In this document: positions 35,753 through 45,700 of the stretch, in pieces | Layout: every line of letters begins with the position of its first letter | How positions within the stretch are numbered: position 1 is the stretch's first letter | Source of the DNA: Desulfoferrobacter suflitae | GTDB taxonomy: Bacteria > Desulfobacterota > Syntrophobacteria > Syntrophobacterales > Syntrophobacteraceae | Direction: 5' to 3' | DNA length: 64,000 nucleotides | NCBI RefSeq assembly: GCF_022603395.1 | Contig: NZ_JAIBKA010000007.1 | Location: 223,147-287,146 of the forward strand | Notes under the pieces: model-generated | Told to the model about the DNA's origin: nothing | The model's database searches: none | Seen by the model: only the letters and a program-made list of their open reading frames with translations | Position numbers and translations under genes: made by a program

Positions 35753-36387
35753 AACAAATCTTTGACCTGCAGTGGAAGCTTAACACCTACACCCTGAACA
35801 AGATCGGCATCGACTACCGGGCGACCATCACAGACCCTCAACAGAAGCCACTTTGGATAGACAATTATAGAAAAGCGCTGTCTGCAGAACTGGCGGAACT
35901 CACCCGCGAAGTCAAAGAGTTCGGCATAGGAACCGACAACGGTAAGATTGAAATTGTCGACATGCTGCACTTTCTGGTGAGCCTGTCCCACATCGTGGGT
36001 TTGAGCGCCGCCCAGCTTCCCGGGGCCTCAGCCTGCAAGGCAGTAGAGAAGACCGACCAGCAAACGGCCCCGAAGCATGGCTTGTCGTTCGACGCAACGG
36101 TCATTAGCACGTTCCTCAATCTGGACGACCTGCAGAACAGCCTCAAATGGAAGTGGTGGGCCAGGGGAGGTGGATTTGATTCCGCCAGAGCAACCCGGGC
36201 GGTGATGGATCTATGGGACCGTTTTTATGAGTTGTGCGCCGTTTTCAGATTGGAGCAGGCACAGGTCAAAAGAATTTACCTCGGCAAGAATGAAATCAAT
36301 TTCAGACGCCAGGATGAGAACTACAACGAAGACACTAAAACCGAGGAAGACAACGAGGCATTGAAAGCCGCCATCAGTCAGGCATGA
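35749..36387 (+). CDS. Dimeric (all-alpha) dUTPase family protein
   Basis: A 212-aa member of the dimeric dUTPase/MazG-like all-alpha NTP pyrophosphatase superfamily (dUTPase_2). Metal-binding acidic pairs are visible as ELAELTREVKEF and KIEIVDMLHFLVSLSH; WKWWARGGGFD follows. It should hydrolyse dUTP to dUMP, feeding ThyX. The start is GTG 35749 with GAGG seven bases upstream, overlapping the thyX stop as GTGA, so translation is coupled. This enzyme type is mostly known from trypanosomatids, some phages and scattered bacteria, unlike the usual trimeric Dut. Confidence 0.8.
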   Translation: MKQIFDLQWKLNTYTLNKIGIDYRATITDPQQKPLWIDNYRKALSAELAELTREVKEFGIGTDNGKIEIVDMLHFLVSLSHIVGLSAAQLPGASACKAVEKTDQQTAPKHGLSFDATVISTFLNLDDLQNSLKWKWWARGGGFDSARATRAVMDLWDRFYELCAVFRLEQAQVKRIYLGKNEINFRRQDENYNEDTKTEEDNEALKAAISQA

Positions 36388-36451
36388 ACCTTCCCCTGAC
36401 GGCCGCAACATTTGCCCAGTGTTTCATGCTGAGGTGGGATAAGTTCAGACA

Positions 36452-37108
36452 GTGAAGCCGGATGCAAAATTCATAAGCTTTGAAGGTATTGACGGATGCG
36501 GCAAGAGCACCCTTTTGGACCGTTTGTGTGCGTGGCTTGATGAGTCCCGCATACCCCACATAAGAACCAGAGAACCGGGTGGAACATTTCTTGGAGAGAG
36601 CATCCGTCGTTTGCTCCTGGATCCCGCCTACCACATGATGGACGCATGGGCTGAAGTTTTCCTCTACACTGCGAGCCGCGCGCAACTTGTGCGGGAAGTG
36701 ATCAAACCGGCCTTGCAGGATGGCGTATGGGTGGTGGCGGATCGTTTCATTGATGCCACCCTGGCTTACCAGGGTTACGGGAGGCGGCTCGATGTGCAGC
36801 GTCTGAGACAAATTCAAGCGTGGGCCAGCGACGACCTTTGGCCCGACCACACCGTGCTGCTCGACTGTGACGTCCACGTTGCTCTGGAACGTCTGCATGA
36901 CCGCCTGGAGGTCGCAGACCGAATGGAATTGCAGCAGGTGTCGTTTCATCAGCGCGTGAGACAAGGTTATCTCGAACTTGCCCAAGCGGAACCGCAGCGG
37001 TTTGTAATCCTGAACGGTGAAAAACCCCTCACTGAAGTGGTGCAGGATTTACTCACATTGTTCTGGCACCCGCATTGTCATCGGTCTCGCCAGGTTGCGG
37101 CACAGTAA
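36452..37108 (+). CDS. tmk: Thymidylate kinase
   Basis: A 218-aa dTMP kinase. P-loop FEGIDGCGKST (residues 10-20), the DR(Y/F) motif as VADRFIDATLAYQGYGR, TREPGGT, and the lid region DHTVLLDCD and DRLEVAD are all present. It phosphorylates the dTMP made by ThyX. GTG start; the best ribosome site (GAGGTGGGAT) is unusually far, so coupling with upstream genes is possible. Third gene of the dTTP operon, 64 bp after the dUTPase. The following 233 bp to the next stop hold no gene that I can support. Confidence 0.93.
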   Translation: MKPDAKFISFEGIDGCGKSTLLDRLCAWLDESRIPHIRTREPGGTFLGESIRRLLLDPAYHMMDAWAEVFLYTASRAQLVREVIKPALQDGVWVVADRFIDATLAYQGYGRRLDVQRLRQIQAWASDDLWPDHTVLLDCDVHVALERLHDRLEVADRMELQQVSFHQRVRQGYLELAQAEPQRFVILNGEKPLTEVVQDLLTLFWHPHCHRSRQVAAQ

Positions 37109-37341
37109 TCCTGTGCGTTACAAGTCGAAAGTACAATGAACAGGGCTTGATCTACCAGGCTGCTCAGCAAGGTCTGGTTATTTTGGGTTGAGCGGCAGCT
37201 GTGAGTCTGATGAGCCAGCAGCTCCGTTTGAACGGGTGGCCCCTGGTGGGCGGTTGGCCGTCGCCGGACGAGGCGCCCTCCCTTGCAGAACGGCCTGTGA
37301 CCATGCAATTCGGCGTGCAAATCCCACACTAGCCTTGTTCC

Positions 37342-38508
37342 CTAAGTCCGGCTCTGGGGCACGGAACTCTTGCCCTTGATCTTTCCCTGAGTGTGCTTCT
37401 TCACACCTCCGGTCTTGCGGCTTGCAGATTTTTTCTCGAGCTTTGTTTTGCTGCCGTTGTTTGCAGCAGTGCTCTTTTTGTCTTTGCCAACCGTTTGTTT
37501 GGGCTTGCACTTATATTTGCTGCTGCTCAGTTTTGCCGGTTGCTGCTTCCTGGCCGCAGCCGTGCGAGATTTGTTGAGCCGTGCTTTGCTGGGCCTGCTG
37601 GACCGGGCTTTGGTCGTTACCTTCACGCGGGGTTCATGCGGTTTGTATTTGACCAGTTCTACGGGGACAGAAGTGAGGGGCGCACCGCCAAAGCCATATT
37701 CCAACAGCCTGGTGGTCTCCAGAGTCCGCAGCCGCGGGGTGGAAGCTCCCAGCACCACGGCAATTAGACGCCTCTCCCGGCGTACCGCCGTGGCCGACAA
37801 GTTGTACCCGGACGCATTGACAAATCCGGTCTTCAAGCCGTCAACGCCGGGACAAACTCCCAGTAGCTTGTTGGCATTGCGTCGTGTGATATTGTTGTAG
37901 GTGTATTGCTGCATGGAGTGAATTTCCAGCGCCTCTGGAAAACGCTGCAGATAAGCCATGGAAAGCCTGGCCACATCACGCGCAGTGGTCACCTGGCCTT
38001 TGGCGGGCAGCCCGTTGGGATTTGCAAAATGGCTGTGCAGCATGCCGAGCCTTCTGGCTTTTATGTTCATCAGGGTTACGAAGTTGTGCACGCTGCCACC
38101 CAGGTACTCCGCCACGGCAATCGCAGCGTCATTTCCTGACACAATGGCCATGCCTCGAATGAGCTCTCCCAAAGGCACCCGATCTCCCGCCTTCAATCCC
38201 ATTCTCACCGGTTGAGCATTGGCTGCCGCCCTGCTGATATAAACCATGTCCGTCAAATGAACGCGACCCGCCTGCACGGCTTCGAAGGCCAGATAGAGTG
38301 CCAGCACCTTGGTGATGGATGCCGGTGCGATGGGAACATCCGCATTCTGTTCGAACAGTACCCGTCCGTCAGAAGCATCCACCAGGATGGCAGAGCGCGC
38401 ATGGATCAAATTGGAAACAGCACCGCCGGCTTCGCCAAAAGCCAGAGATATGGTCACGGTACAAGCTAAGAAGATGCCAATCCATTTGTGTTGGAAACGC
38501 TTCATCAT
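37342..38508 (-). CDS. D-alanyl-D-alanine carboxypeptidase with long basic tail
   Basis: A 388-aa penicillin-binding protein of the DacA/PBP5 (peptidase S11) family. Signal peptide about 1-30; active-site motifs are SITK (APASITKVL), SGN (VSGNDA) and KTG (DGLKTGF). It trims the terminal D-Ala of peptidoglycan stem peptides in the periplasm. After about residue 288 the usual C-terminal beta domain and amphipathic anchor are replaced by about 100 residues rich in Lys, Arg, Ser and Thr, resembling a histone H1-like tail. GGGAG fixes the ATG at 38508. The tail may bind anionic wall or LPS polymers; that is inference. Confidence 0.9.
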   Translation of the reverse strand: MMKRFQHKWIGIFLACTVTISLAFGEAGGAVSNLIHARSAILVDASDGRVLFEQNADVPIAPASITKVLALYLAFEAVQAGRVHLTDMVYISRAAANAQPVRMGLKAGDRVPLGELIRGMAIVSGNDAAIAVAEYLGGSVHNFVTLMNIKARRLGMLHSHFANPNGLPAKGQVTTARDVARLSMAYLQRFPEALEIHSMQQYTYNNITRRNANKLLGVCPGVDGLKTGFVNASGYNLSATAVRRERRLIAVVLGASTPRLRTLETTRLLEYGFGGAPLTSVPVELVKYKPHEPRVKVTTKARSSRPSKARLNKSRTAAARKQQPAKLSSSKYKCKPKQTVGKDKKSTAANNGSKTKLEKKSASRKTGGVKKHTQGKIKGKSSVPQSRT

Positions 38509-38611
38509 CACATCTCCCAGGAAGAGTAGAGAGAAAAACCGGCGGCTTTCAAAAGGCTGATCCCACAAGGGTTCGGGGGGTGTTGCACCTTTCCAGTAAG
38601 CTTCTTGCGGT

Positions 38612-38756
38612 CCGCTCAGCAGGCCCTGTTGTCAACTGAAATCATGCCAAAGGCTGTTAATCCAGCCCCTCATCTTTTACGGCCGCTCAGCAGGCGGCAC
38701 TACGTTTGTTTTCTGACTGTATGCGACCATCGTGCCTGGTTTGTCAACTGGAAATG
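38612..38756. repeat. Short direct-repeat module upstream of prfC
   Basis: CCGCTCAGCAGG occurs at 38612-38623 and again at 38683-38694. Each copy is followed at different distance by a TTGTCAACTG(G)AAAT sequence (near 38629 and 38743). The 500-bp gap between the carboxypeptidase and prfC contains these repeats and otherwise no gene; the prfC promoter should be within it. Confidence 0.35.
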
Positions 38757-39005
38757 AATCACAGGCAATCCCCACCCGCAATAATCCATCGTATTCCCCT
38801 GGTCTTCAGCGGGAAACCAACCGGAGCCACAGAAGATTGGAGGAAGGGATCGACCTTGCATCAATAATCGAATAGAATAACATGTTGATCGTAAAAACAT
38901 ACAGCACAAGATGCAGCGGGAGCTCGCAGGAAAGCTGCCGGGTTTGACCATCGCTGTAACGGCAAATTGCTCTTTCGCACTGCTAATTTTTGAGGACAAG
39001 CTGGA

Positions 39006-40592
39006 GTGGATAAACAACATCAGAGGGAAGTCAAGCGGCGCCGCACTTTTGGAATCATAAGTCACCCCGACGCCGGCAAAACCACCTTAACGGAAAAGTT
39101 ACTCTTGTTCGGCGGCGCCATCCAGATGGCGGGCGCAGTTAAAGCCCGCAAATCAGCCATGCACGCACACAGTGACTGGATGGCCATCGAGCGCGAACGG
39201 GGCATTTCCGTGACCACCTCGGTCATGAAGTTCAACTATAAGGACTTTGAAGTCAATCTGCTCGACACACCGGGACACCAGGATTTTTCCGAAGACACAT
39301 ACCGGGTGCTCACCGCGGTAGACAGCGCTTTGATGGTGATCGACAGTGTCAAGGGAGTGGAAACACAGACGCAAAAATTGATGGAAGTCTGCCGTATGCG
39401 CAACACCCCCATCATCACTTTCATCAACAAACTCGACCGGGAAGGGATGAATCCCCTGGATATCCTGAGCGAGATAGAAGAAAAGCTGCAAATTGAATGT
39501 GCCCCGCTATCCTGGCCGATCGGCATGGGCAAGTACTTTAAGGGAGTGTACAACCTGTACCGCGAGGAGCTGCATCTTTTTACTCCCGGCGGTGAAACCC
39601 GCGAGCAAGACGGCATTTTGGTCAAGGACTTAGCGGATTCCATCGTGGACAAGCTTCTGGGCTCGTCGGCCATCAGTCTGCGCCAGGATGTGGAGCTGCT
39701 GCAGGGAGCGGCCGACCCGTTTGATGTCAAGCACTTTTTGCGAGGCAACCAGACGCCGGTTTTCTTCGGCAGCGCCCTCAACAACTTCGGAGTGCGCGAA
39801 CTGCTCGATGCTTTCGTCGCCATGGCCCCTCCGCCGGGACCAAGACCTGCGGCCTCGCGCAACGTTTCTCCCCATGAATCACCCTTTTCCGGCTTTGTAT
39901 TCAAGATTCAGGCCAACATGGACCCGGCCCACCGCGACCGCATTGCCTTCCTGAGGGTCTGTTCAGGAAAATTCAAGCGCGGCATGAAGGTCGTGCACCA
40001 TCGGCTCGGAAAAGAAATTTCCCTTGCCAATGCCACCATTTTTATGGCACAGGATCGCACCAACGTTGAAGAGGCGTATCCTGGCGACATTATAGGCATC
40101 CACAACCACGGAACGATCAAAATCGGCGACACCTTTACAGAAAAGGAACCGTTGCAGTTCACCGGAATACCCAGCTTTGCCCCGGAGCATTTCCGCCAGG
40201 TAGTATTGAAAAACCCACTGAAGAGCAAGCAATTGCATAAAGGCCTGGTGCAACTGGCCGAAGAGGGTGCCGTGCAGTTTTTTCGACCTCTCACAGGCAA
40301 CGGGTATATACTCGGAGCAGTAGGGGTGCTGCAATTCGATGTCACGATGGCTCGACTGAGAGACGAATACGGAGTGGACGCCGTATATGAAAATGCCGGT
40401 TTTGCCGCGGCGCGCTGGGTGGAGTGCGACGACAGGAAGAAGCTGGAAGAGTTCGAGCGGAAGCATCGGCCGAACATGGCCTACGACGCTGAAGGACATC
40501 TGACTTACCTGGCCGCGAACGAGTGGCGGCTTGGCTTTGTCATGCAAGATTGGCCCGATATCACTTTTCGCAAAGCGCGTGAACACAACTGA
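39006..40592 (+). CDS. prfC: Peptide chain release factor 3
   Basis: A 528-aa translational GTPase that recycles RF1/RF2 from the ribosome. G1 [11 protein letters not shown]3 DTPGHQDF and G4 NKLD are all present, along with the RF3-specific [11 protein letters not shown] start and [11 protein letters not shown]-terminal domains fit RF3 ([14 protein letters not shown] ending). Length is standard. GTG start, with GAGG about ten bases upstream. A HEAT-repeat gene follows 14 bp downstream with its own AAGGAGG. Confidence 0.95.
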   Translation: MDKQHQREVKRRRTFGIISHPDAGKTTLTEKLLLFGGAIQMAGAVKARKSAMHAHSDWMAIERERGISVTTSVMKFNYKDFEVNLLDTPGHQDFSEDTYRVLTAVDSALMVIDSVKGVETQTQKLMEVCRMRNTPIITFINKLDREGMNPLDILSEIEEKLQIECAPLSWPIGMGKYFKGVYNLYREELHLFTPGGETREQDGILVKDLADSIVDKLLGSSAISLRQDVELLQGAADPFDVKHFLRGNQTPVFFGSALNNFGVRELLDAFVAMAPPPGPRPAASRNVSPHESPFSGFVFKIQANMDPAHRDRIAFLRVCSGKFKRGMKVVHHRLGKEISLANATIFMAQDRTNVEEAYPGDIIGIHNHGTIKIGDTFTEKEPLQFTGIPSFAPEHFRQVVLKNPLKSKQLHKGLVQLAEEGAVQFFRPLTGNGYILGAVGVLQFDVTMARLRDEYGVDAVYENAGFAAARWVECDDRKKLEEFERKHRPNMAYDAEGHLTYLAANEWRLGFVMQDWPDITFRKAREHN

Positions 40593-40606
40593 AGGAGGCC
40601 CGCACA

Positions 40607-41428
40607 ATGGATCTGAGAGAGCTGGAAAACATTCCTCCCTGGGAATGGCCGGAAGACACCGAGATCTTCCTGCGCAATATGCTCAGCAACAAACGAGAAC
40701 AAGTGGCCGACCGGTTACTGGCTGCCGAGTTTTCCGGGGAGTTCGCCGTGCTGTGCGATGAACTTGCCGAAACGCTGCTGTCCGTAGTCGAAGATGGCGA
40801 CGAACCCGAGGAGTTGCGGAGCAGAGCGGCGATTTCCCTTGGCCCCGCCCTCGACTACTGTGACACGATGGAATTCGAAGACGCGGAAGAAGATCCCATT
40901 TCCGAACAGGTTTTCTCGAAAATCCAGGACTCTTTGCGCAAACTTTATGAGCAGCCGGCTCTGCCGCCACCGGTCCGGCGCAGTGTCCTGGAAGCGGCGG
41001 TGCGCGCGCCGCAAGATTGGCAGAAAAAGGCCGTGAGAGCAGCCTACTACAGCGACGACAGAGACTGGCGCCTGTCGGCGGTGTTTTGCATGCGCTTTGT
41101 CAGCGGGTTTGAAAAGGAGATTACGGAGTCCTTGCAGAGCAACGATGCGGATATCCATTATCAAGCCGTGCATGCTGCCGGGGCATGGCAAGTGGACCGC
41201 GCCTGGAAGCACATTGCCAAGCTGGCTGCCGATGACCACACCGAGAAGGCTCTACGGCTGGCTGCCATAGAAGCCGTCGCCGGCATCCGGCCTCGGGAAG
41301 CAGCGGCCATCCTGAACCCCCTGCTTGACTCGGGAGACGATGATCTGGTTGACGCGGCCTACGAAGCCCTCAGCTATGCGGAAGCAGCGGCCAGCCTGGA
41401 CGAACTGGACGAGGAAGACGATTGGTAG
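40607..41428 (+). CDS. HEAT-repeat protein
   Basis: A 273-aa acidic protein made of helical repeats, best seen in the second half (VRRSVLEAAVRAPQDW, WRLSAVFCMRFV, IHYQAVHAAGAW, ALRLAAIEAVAGI, LVDAAYEALSYA). These match HEAT/PBS-lyase-like repeats used for protein binding. No signal peptide. It ends in an acidic tail (DELDEEDDW). Same strand and 14 bp after prfC, so probably co-transcribed. Function unknown; a role beside translation termination is only suggested by position. Confidence 0.75.
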   Translation: MDLRELENIPPWEWPEDTEIFLRNMLSNKREQVADRLLAAEFSGEFAVLCDELAETLLSVVEDGDEPEELRSRAAISLGPALDYCDTMEFEDAEEDPISEQVFSKIQDSLRKLYEQPALPPPVRRSVLEAAVRAPQDWQKKAVRAAYYSDDRDWRLSAVFCMRFVSGFEKEITESLQSNDADIHYQAVHAAGAWQVDRAWKHIAKLAADDHTEKALRLAAIEAVAGIRPREAAAILNPLLDSGDDDLVDAAYEALSYAEAAASLDELDEEDDW

Positions 41429-41449
41429 CGGCCAACAGTTGTTTGTGTC

Positions 41450-41866
41450 TCAGTGCAGATTCTTGCCCGCTTCAAAGCGGTGCCACAAGATGAGTGATGC
41501 GTCTTTGATGGCCTCCAAAACGAGCCGGACCGACCGGGCAAGCTCCTCTTCATTGGCACCCCTGGCAATCTGAAAATCGACAAATTTGCTCTCATACATT
41601 TCCACAACGTCATTTATCCTGGACAACGCCATGCTGTCCCTGGTCAGATCAATCCCGTGGGAAAACAGAAAATTAAACAGATCGCCGCCATCGGAAACGA
41701 GGTACAAGTCTTCCCTTTCACCCACTGCTCGCACGTGAATTTCTATGTGTTCCTCATTTGGCCAACGCCAGTCGCTGGTCAAAAGAAAGCCGTTGCCCGT
41801 AGGAGTTATGTTCCAACCTTCGACAAAAGCGAAGGCCAGTTTTTCTTCCAACCTGGTTTCATCCAT
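41450..41866 (-). CDS. DUF1828-like protein
   Basis: A 138-aa cytoplasmic protein. The central LYLVSDGGDLFNFLFSHGIDL resembles the DUF1828 domain, whose members occur beside toxins, restriction-type systems or alone. The C-terminal half is helical (EEELARSVRLVLEAIKDAS). It converges with the HEAT-repeat gene (21-bp gap). No toxin partner is seen. The 320 bp between it and the next lipoprotein (41867-42188) contain only short frames with poor starts. Confidence 0.55.
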   Translation of the reverse strand: MDETRLEEKLAFAFVEGWNITPTGNGFLLTSDWRWPNEEHIEIHVRAVGEREDLYLVSDGGDLFNFLFSHGIDLTRDSMALSRINDVVEMYESKFVDFQIARGANEEELARSVRLVLEAIKDASLILWHRFEAGKNLH

Positions 41867-42188
41867 GGTTCACTCTTCTTCGAAGCCTTGCCCCCGCCGA
41901 ATTGATTGCACCTGGCTGTGCTCAATGCCGGAGCCAAACAGGATGCCTCCAGCGATGAGGCTGCGACAGCTGATGGCCTTCACTGGGTTTCCGACCGGAG
42001 GCAGGCAATACGGCATGACAAGGAAGGAAATTCCCAGCCGTTGGATGGGTTGTTGCAGGAAAGCGGGCGGAAGTCCATCCCGCCCATTTCTGGATACTGC
42101 TCACAATCGGGCTTTGCAAATGACAAGAACGCCCGGACGAATAGATCTTGCTGCTCTATATCCCGCGGAGGCAACGTTTGACATGAAT

Positions 42189-42509
42189 CTATTTCAACTT
42201 CACATACTTGCTCACTGTTCCGTCGGGATGGATCAGCGCCAATTCATTATCAGAAACCGAAACCTGCAGCTCCAGTGTAGCGAGGTTCCCGAAATAAATC
42301 TGGACGTTCCTGGGATCAACCAATTTGAAACTGGCCTTGATTTCTGTTTTATCATTTTTCAGAGTCATGTAGCCGTGCTTGGTAAACTCGATGACTTCGT
42401 TGCCCTCCACACTCTGCCATGTACCGAAAATGGCCCAGGTCTGTTTAACACCGCAGGAAGTCAGCACCAAAGCAAGGCACACCAAAACCAACAGGCGAAC
42501 GGATTTCAT
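42189..42509 (-). CDS. Small lipoprotein
   Basis: A 106-aa lipoprotein: signal peptide MKSVRLLVLVCLALVLTSC with lipobox LTSC. The mature part is beta-rich (GTWQSVEGNEVIEFTKHGYMTLKN), like small lipocalin-type or copper-handling lipoproteins that begin GTW. GGAGGGG precedes the ATG. It lies 218 bp beyond the end of the cusA-like gene on the same strand, so it could be the last gene of the efflux operon or independent. The gap holds no gene. Confidence 0.7.
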   Translation of the reverse strand: MKSVRLLVLVCLALVLTSCGVKQTWAIFGTWQSVEGNEVIEFTKHGYMTLKNDKTEIKASFKLVDPRNVQIYFGNLATLELQVSVSDNELALIHPDGTVSKYVKLK

Positions 42510-42727
42510 AAGGCCCCTCCATTTCTAACAAATTTCACGATACGTCACCTCAATCACGCAATGCATAGAACATCAAGCCTGATCCAGATCAAACGCTTTT
42601 CCTTTACTATGTTTGTCCAAAACTGTCTACGATCAAATCACCTCGCCCAACATCGGACATAGAGGCTGATGCGCCTGGCATCGTTAGGCAAATTGCAGCC
42701 ATTGTTGACTTCCCCTTTTGTGTTCCC

Positions 42728-45700
42728 CTATTTCGTGCTTTCATGGCCATCCGCTTTCGGTTTCAGATGCTTCAGCTTAAATTCTTCTCTGGCACAATAC
42801 AGGTTGGGCACCACCATAACGGTGATGACGGCAAGCAGCATGCCACCAAACGAAGGGATGGCCATGGGCACCATGATATCGGAACCGCGGCCGGTCGAGG
42901 TCAAGACCGGTATCAGGGCCAAGATGGTGGTCGCGGTTGTCATCATAGCCGGGCGTATCCTGCGCAAGGCTCCCGCCACCACGGCTTTTCTCACTTCTTC
43001 GACGGTTTTTGTGCGATGCGCAGCGAAGCTCTCATCCAGATAAGTCGCGATCAACACGCCGTCATCCGTGGCAATGCCGAACAAAGCGAGGAACCCGACC
43101 CACACCGCGACACTCAAATTGACGGTGTGCGCCTGGAACAGGCTCCTCATGGAAGTCCCAAAAATCTTGAAATCAAGAAACCAGGGCTGACCATACAGCC
43201 AGATGAGGATGAAACCGCCTGACCAGGCGACCAGAATGCCGGAGAAAACCATCAGGGTCGTTCCCACTGAGCGAAAATGCACATAGAGTATGAGGAAAAT
43301 AATGAACAGGGCCAGCGGCAGCACAACCGCCAGTTTCCTGGCAGCACGCAGCTGGTTCTCGTAGCTGCCGGCAAAGGCGTAGCTCACACCCGCCGGAAGC
43401 TCCCACTCACCGCTTCTGAGTTTAGCCTGGAGATGCGCCTGAGCTTGCTCAACCACGTCTACCTCGGCATAATCGGGCTTCTTATCAAAAATGACGTAGC
43501 CCACCAGAAAGGTGTCTTCGCTCTTGATCACCTGAGGTCCGCGAATAAACTGGATGTCCGCCAGTTGACCCAGGGGAATGTGCTGTCCGGCAGGCGTCGG
43601 GACCAGGATTTTACCGAGAGATTCCATGTTGTCACGCAGTTCTCTCAGGTAGCGAACGCGCACGGGATAGCGCTCTCTACCCTCGACGGTGGTGGTAATA
43701 GGCCGGCCGCCGATGGCCACTTCAATCACATCCTGCACCTGTTTGATCTTAATACCGTAGCGGGCGATTTCCGCGCGGTTGATGGCAATTTCCAGATAAG
43801 GCTTGCCGACAATGCGGTCGGCCACAACAGCAGCCGGCTCAATGGAGGGTACCTGTTTCAAATATTGCTCGATTTCGAACCCGACCTTTTCGATGGTCTC
43901 CAGGTCCGGCCCCTTGATTTTGACTCCCATGGGCGCCCTCATGCCGCTTTGCAGCATAACGATTCTGGCAGCAATGGGCTGCAGTCTGGGCGCCGAAGTA
44001 GTGCCGGGAACTTCTGCCGCCACGATGATTTGGTCCCAGATATCGTCGGGATTCTGAATTCCCGGCCAGGAGGCGCGGCCGCGGTTCAGCTCAGGGTCTA
44101 GGGGCGGCCGCCACTGACGAAACGGAATGCCATCCGGGTCGGGAATCAACAAGCCGGCCTCATCTCTGACAAAGCGCCCGCGGACATAGTAGGCTCTGCC
44201 GTCCGGTGCAGTCAGCGGCACACCTTTTTCATTACGAAACAGGTCCTTACCATCCGGATCGAAACGAAACTTGAGTCTGTTTCCACTATGGTCCGTGAGA
44301 TATTCGGACTTGTAGTTGATTACGGTTTCGAACATGGAAATGGGAGCGGGATCCAACGGCGATTCGACTCGCCCGAGCTTTCCGACCACCGACTCAATTT
44401 CCGGAATGGTGTTGATGGCCATATCCTGCTTCTGCAAGATATCCAAAGATTTTCCAATGGAAGCATGGGGCATGGTGGTAGGCATGAACAAATACGACCC
44501 TTCATCCAAAGATGGCATGAACTCTTTTCCCAATCCCGGAAATTGTTCTTCCATAAAATAAACCATACTGTTGTTTTTGGCCCCGTCGGGCAACCAGCCG
44601 AAAAACGCATCGAAGCCGAGCCAGATCATGCCACCAAACAGGGCAAAAGCCATGGGAACAGATAGAAAAAGGACTTTATGGCGGAGAGTCCAGCGCAGAA
44701 GAGACGGGTAGACCCACTGGAACAACCAAAGAATTGCCAGCCATCCTCCAATGACAAGCGCCACAAAAATTGCATTGCGCACCATGCCCAGCTCCGGGCC
44801 CAGGGGCAGCCAATCTTCCGTCAGTAACAGACCCACGGCGACAACGGCAACTCCGATGACTGCATAATTCATCCAGCCGGCAAGCGCCTTCGGAATCCAC
44901 TTTTCCACCAGATGATATACTGCGATGATTAAAATTATGGCCGCAACCCACCAGCTGGTGACAAAAAACAAGGCAACGCCCAGTGTCAGCCATGCAGCAT
45001 AAAGCATGATTCGAAATATTGATCTGCGCTCCTTTGGCGGCTCCTTTTCTGTAAAGAGCAGGTGCGCCAGAGGCGGAATGATGGTTAGAGCCACAATGAT
45101 TGATGCAACCAGTGCGAAAGTCTTGGTGAAGGCGAGCGGTTTGAACAACTTACCCTCCGCCCCGATCATGGAAAAGACCGGCAGGAAGCTCACAATGGTG
45201 GTCGCAACCGCGGTCAAGACGGCGCCCCCCACTTCGGTCGAGGCCTGCCAGATCACCTCCAGGCGATTGGCCCGGGGCTCTGCCTCGTCCAGTTTCTGCA
45301 GAATATTTTCGCAGATGACAATGCCCATATCCACCATCGTGCCGATGGCTATGGCGATACCGGAAAGAGCGACGATGTTGGCATCCACACCGAAGTACTT
45401 CATGGCGATGAAGGACATCAGAACCGCCAGTGGGAGCAAGCCGGAGATGAGAAGGGAGCTGCGCAGATGGGCCACCATCACCAGCACCACAATGATGGTG
45501 ACCAGGATTTCCTGGAAAAGTGCTGAATTCAGCGTGCCCAAAGTCTCATAGATGAGTTGAGTGCGATCATAGAAGGGGACGATGGTGATCTGACTGACGG
45601 TGCCGTCCGGCAGTGTCTTTCTGGGCAGGCCGGCGGCGATTTCGGTGATTTTTTGCTTGACGTTCTTGATGGTGGCCAGGGGGTTTTCGGCATAACGCAC

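Noticed and set aside
41980..42174. 64-aa minus-strand frame upstream of the DUF1828 gene
   Set aside because: Starts with TTG, no ribosome site and no family; overlaps another short frame of equal quality.
41745..42662. 305-aa plus-strand frame across the DUF1828 and lipoprotein genes
   Set aside because: Runs antisense to two plausible genes with good ribosome sites; sequence is low in typical protein pattern.
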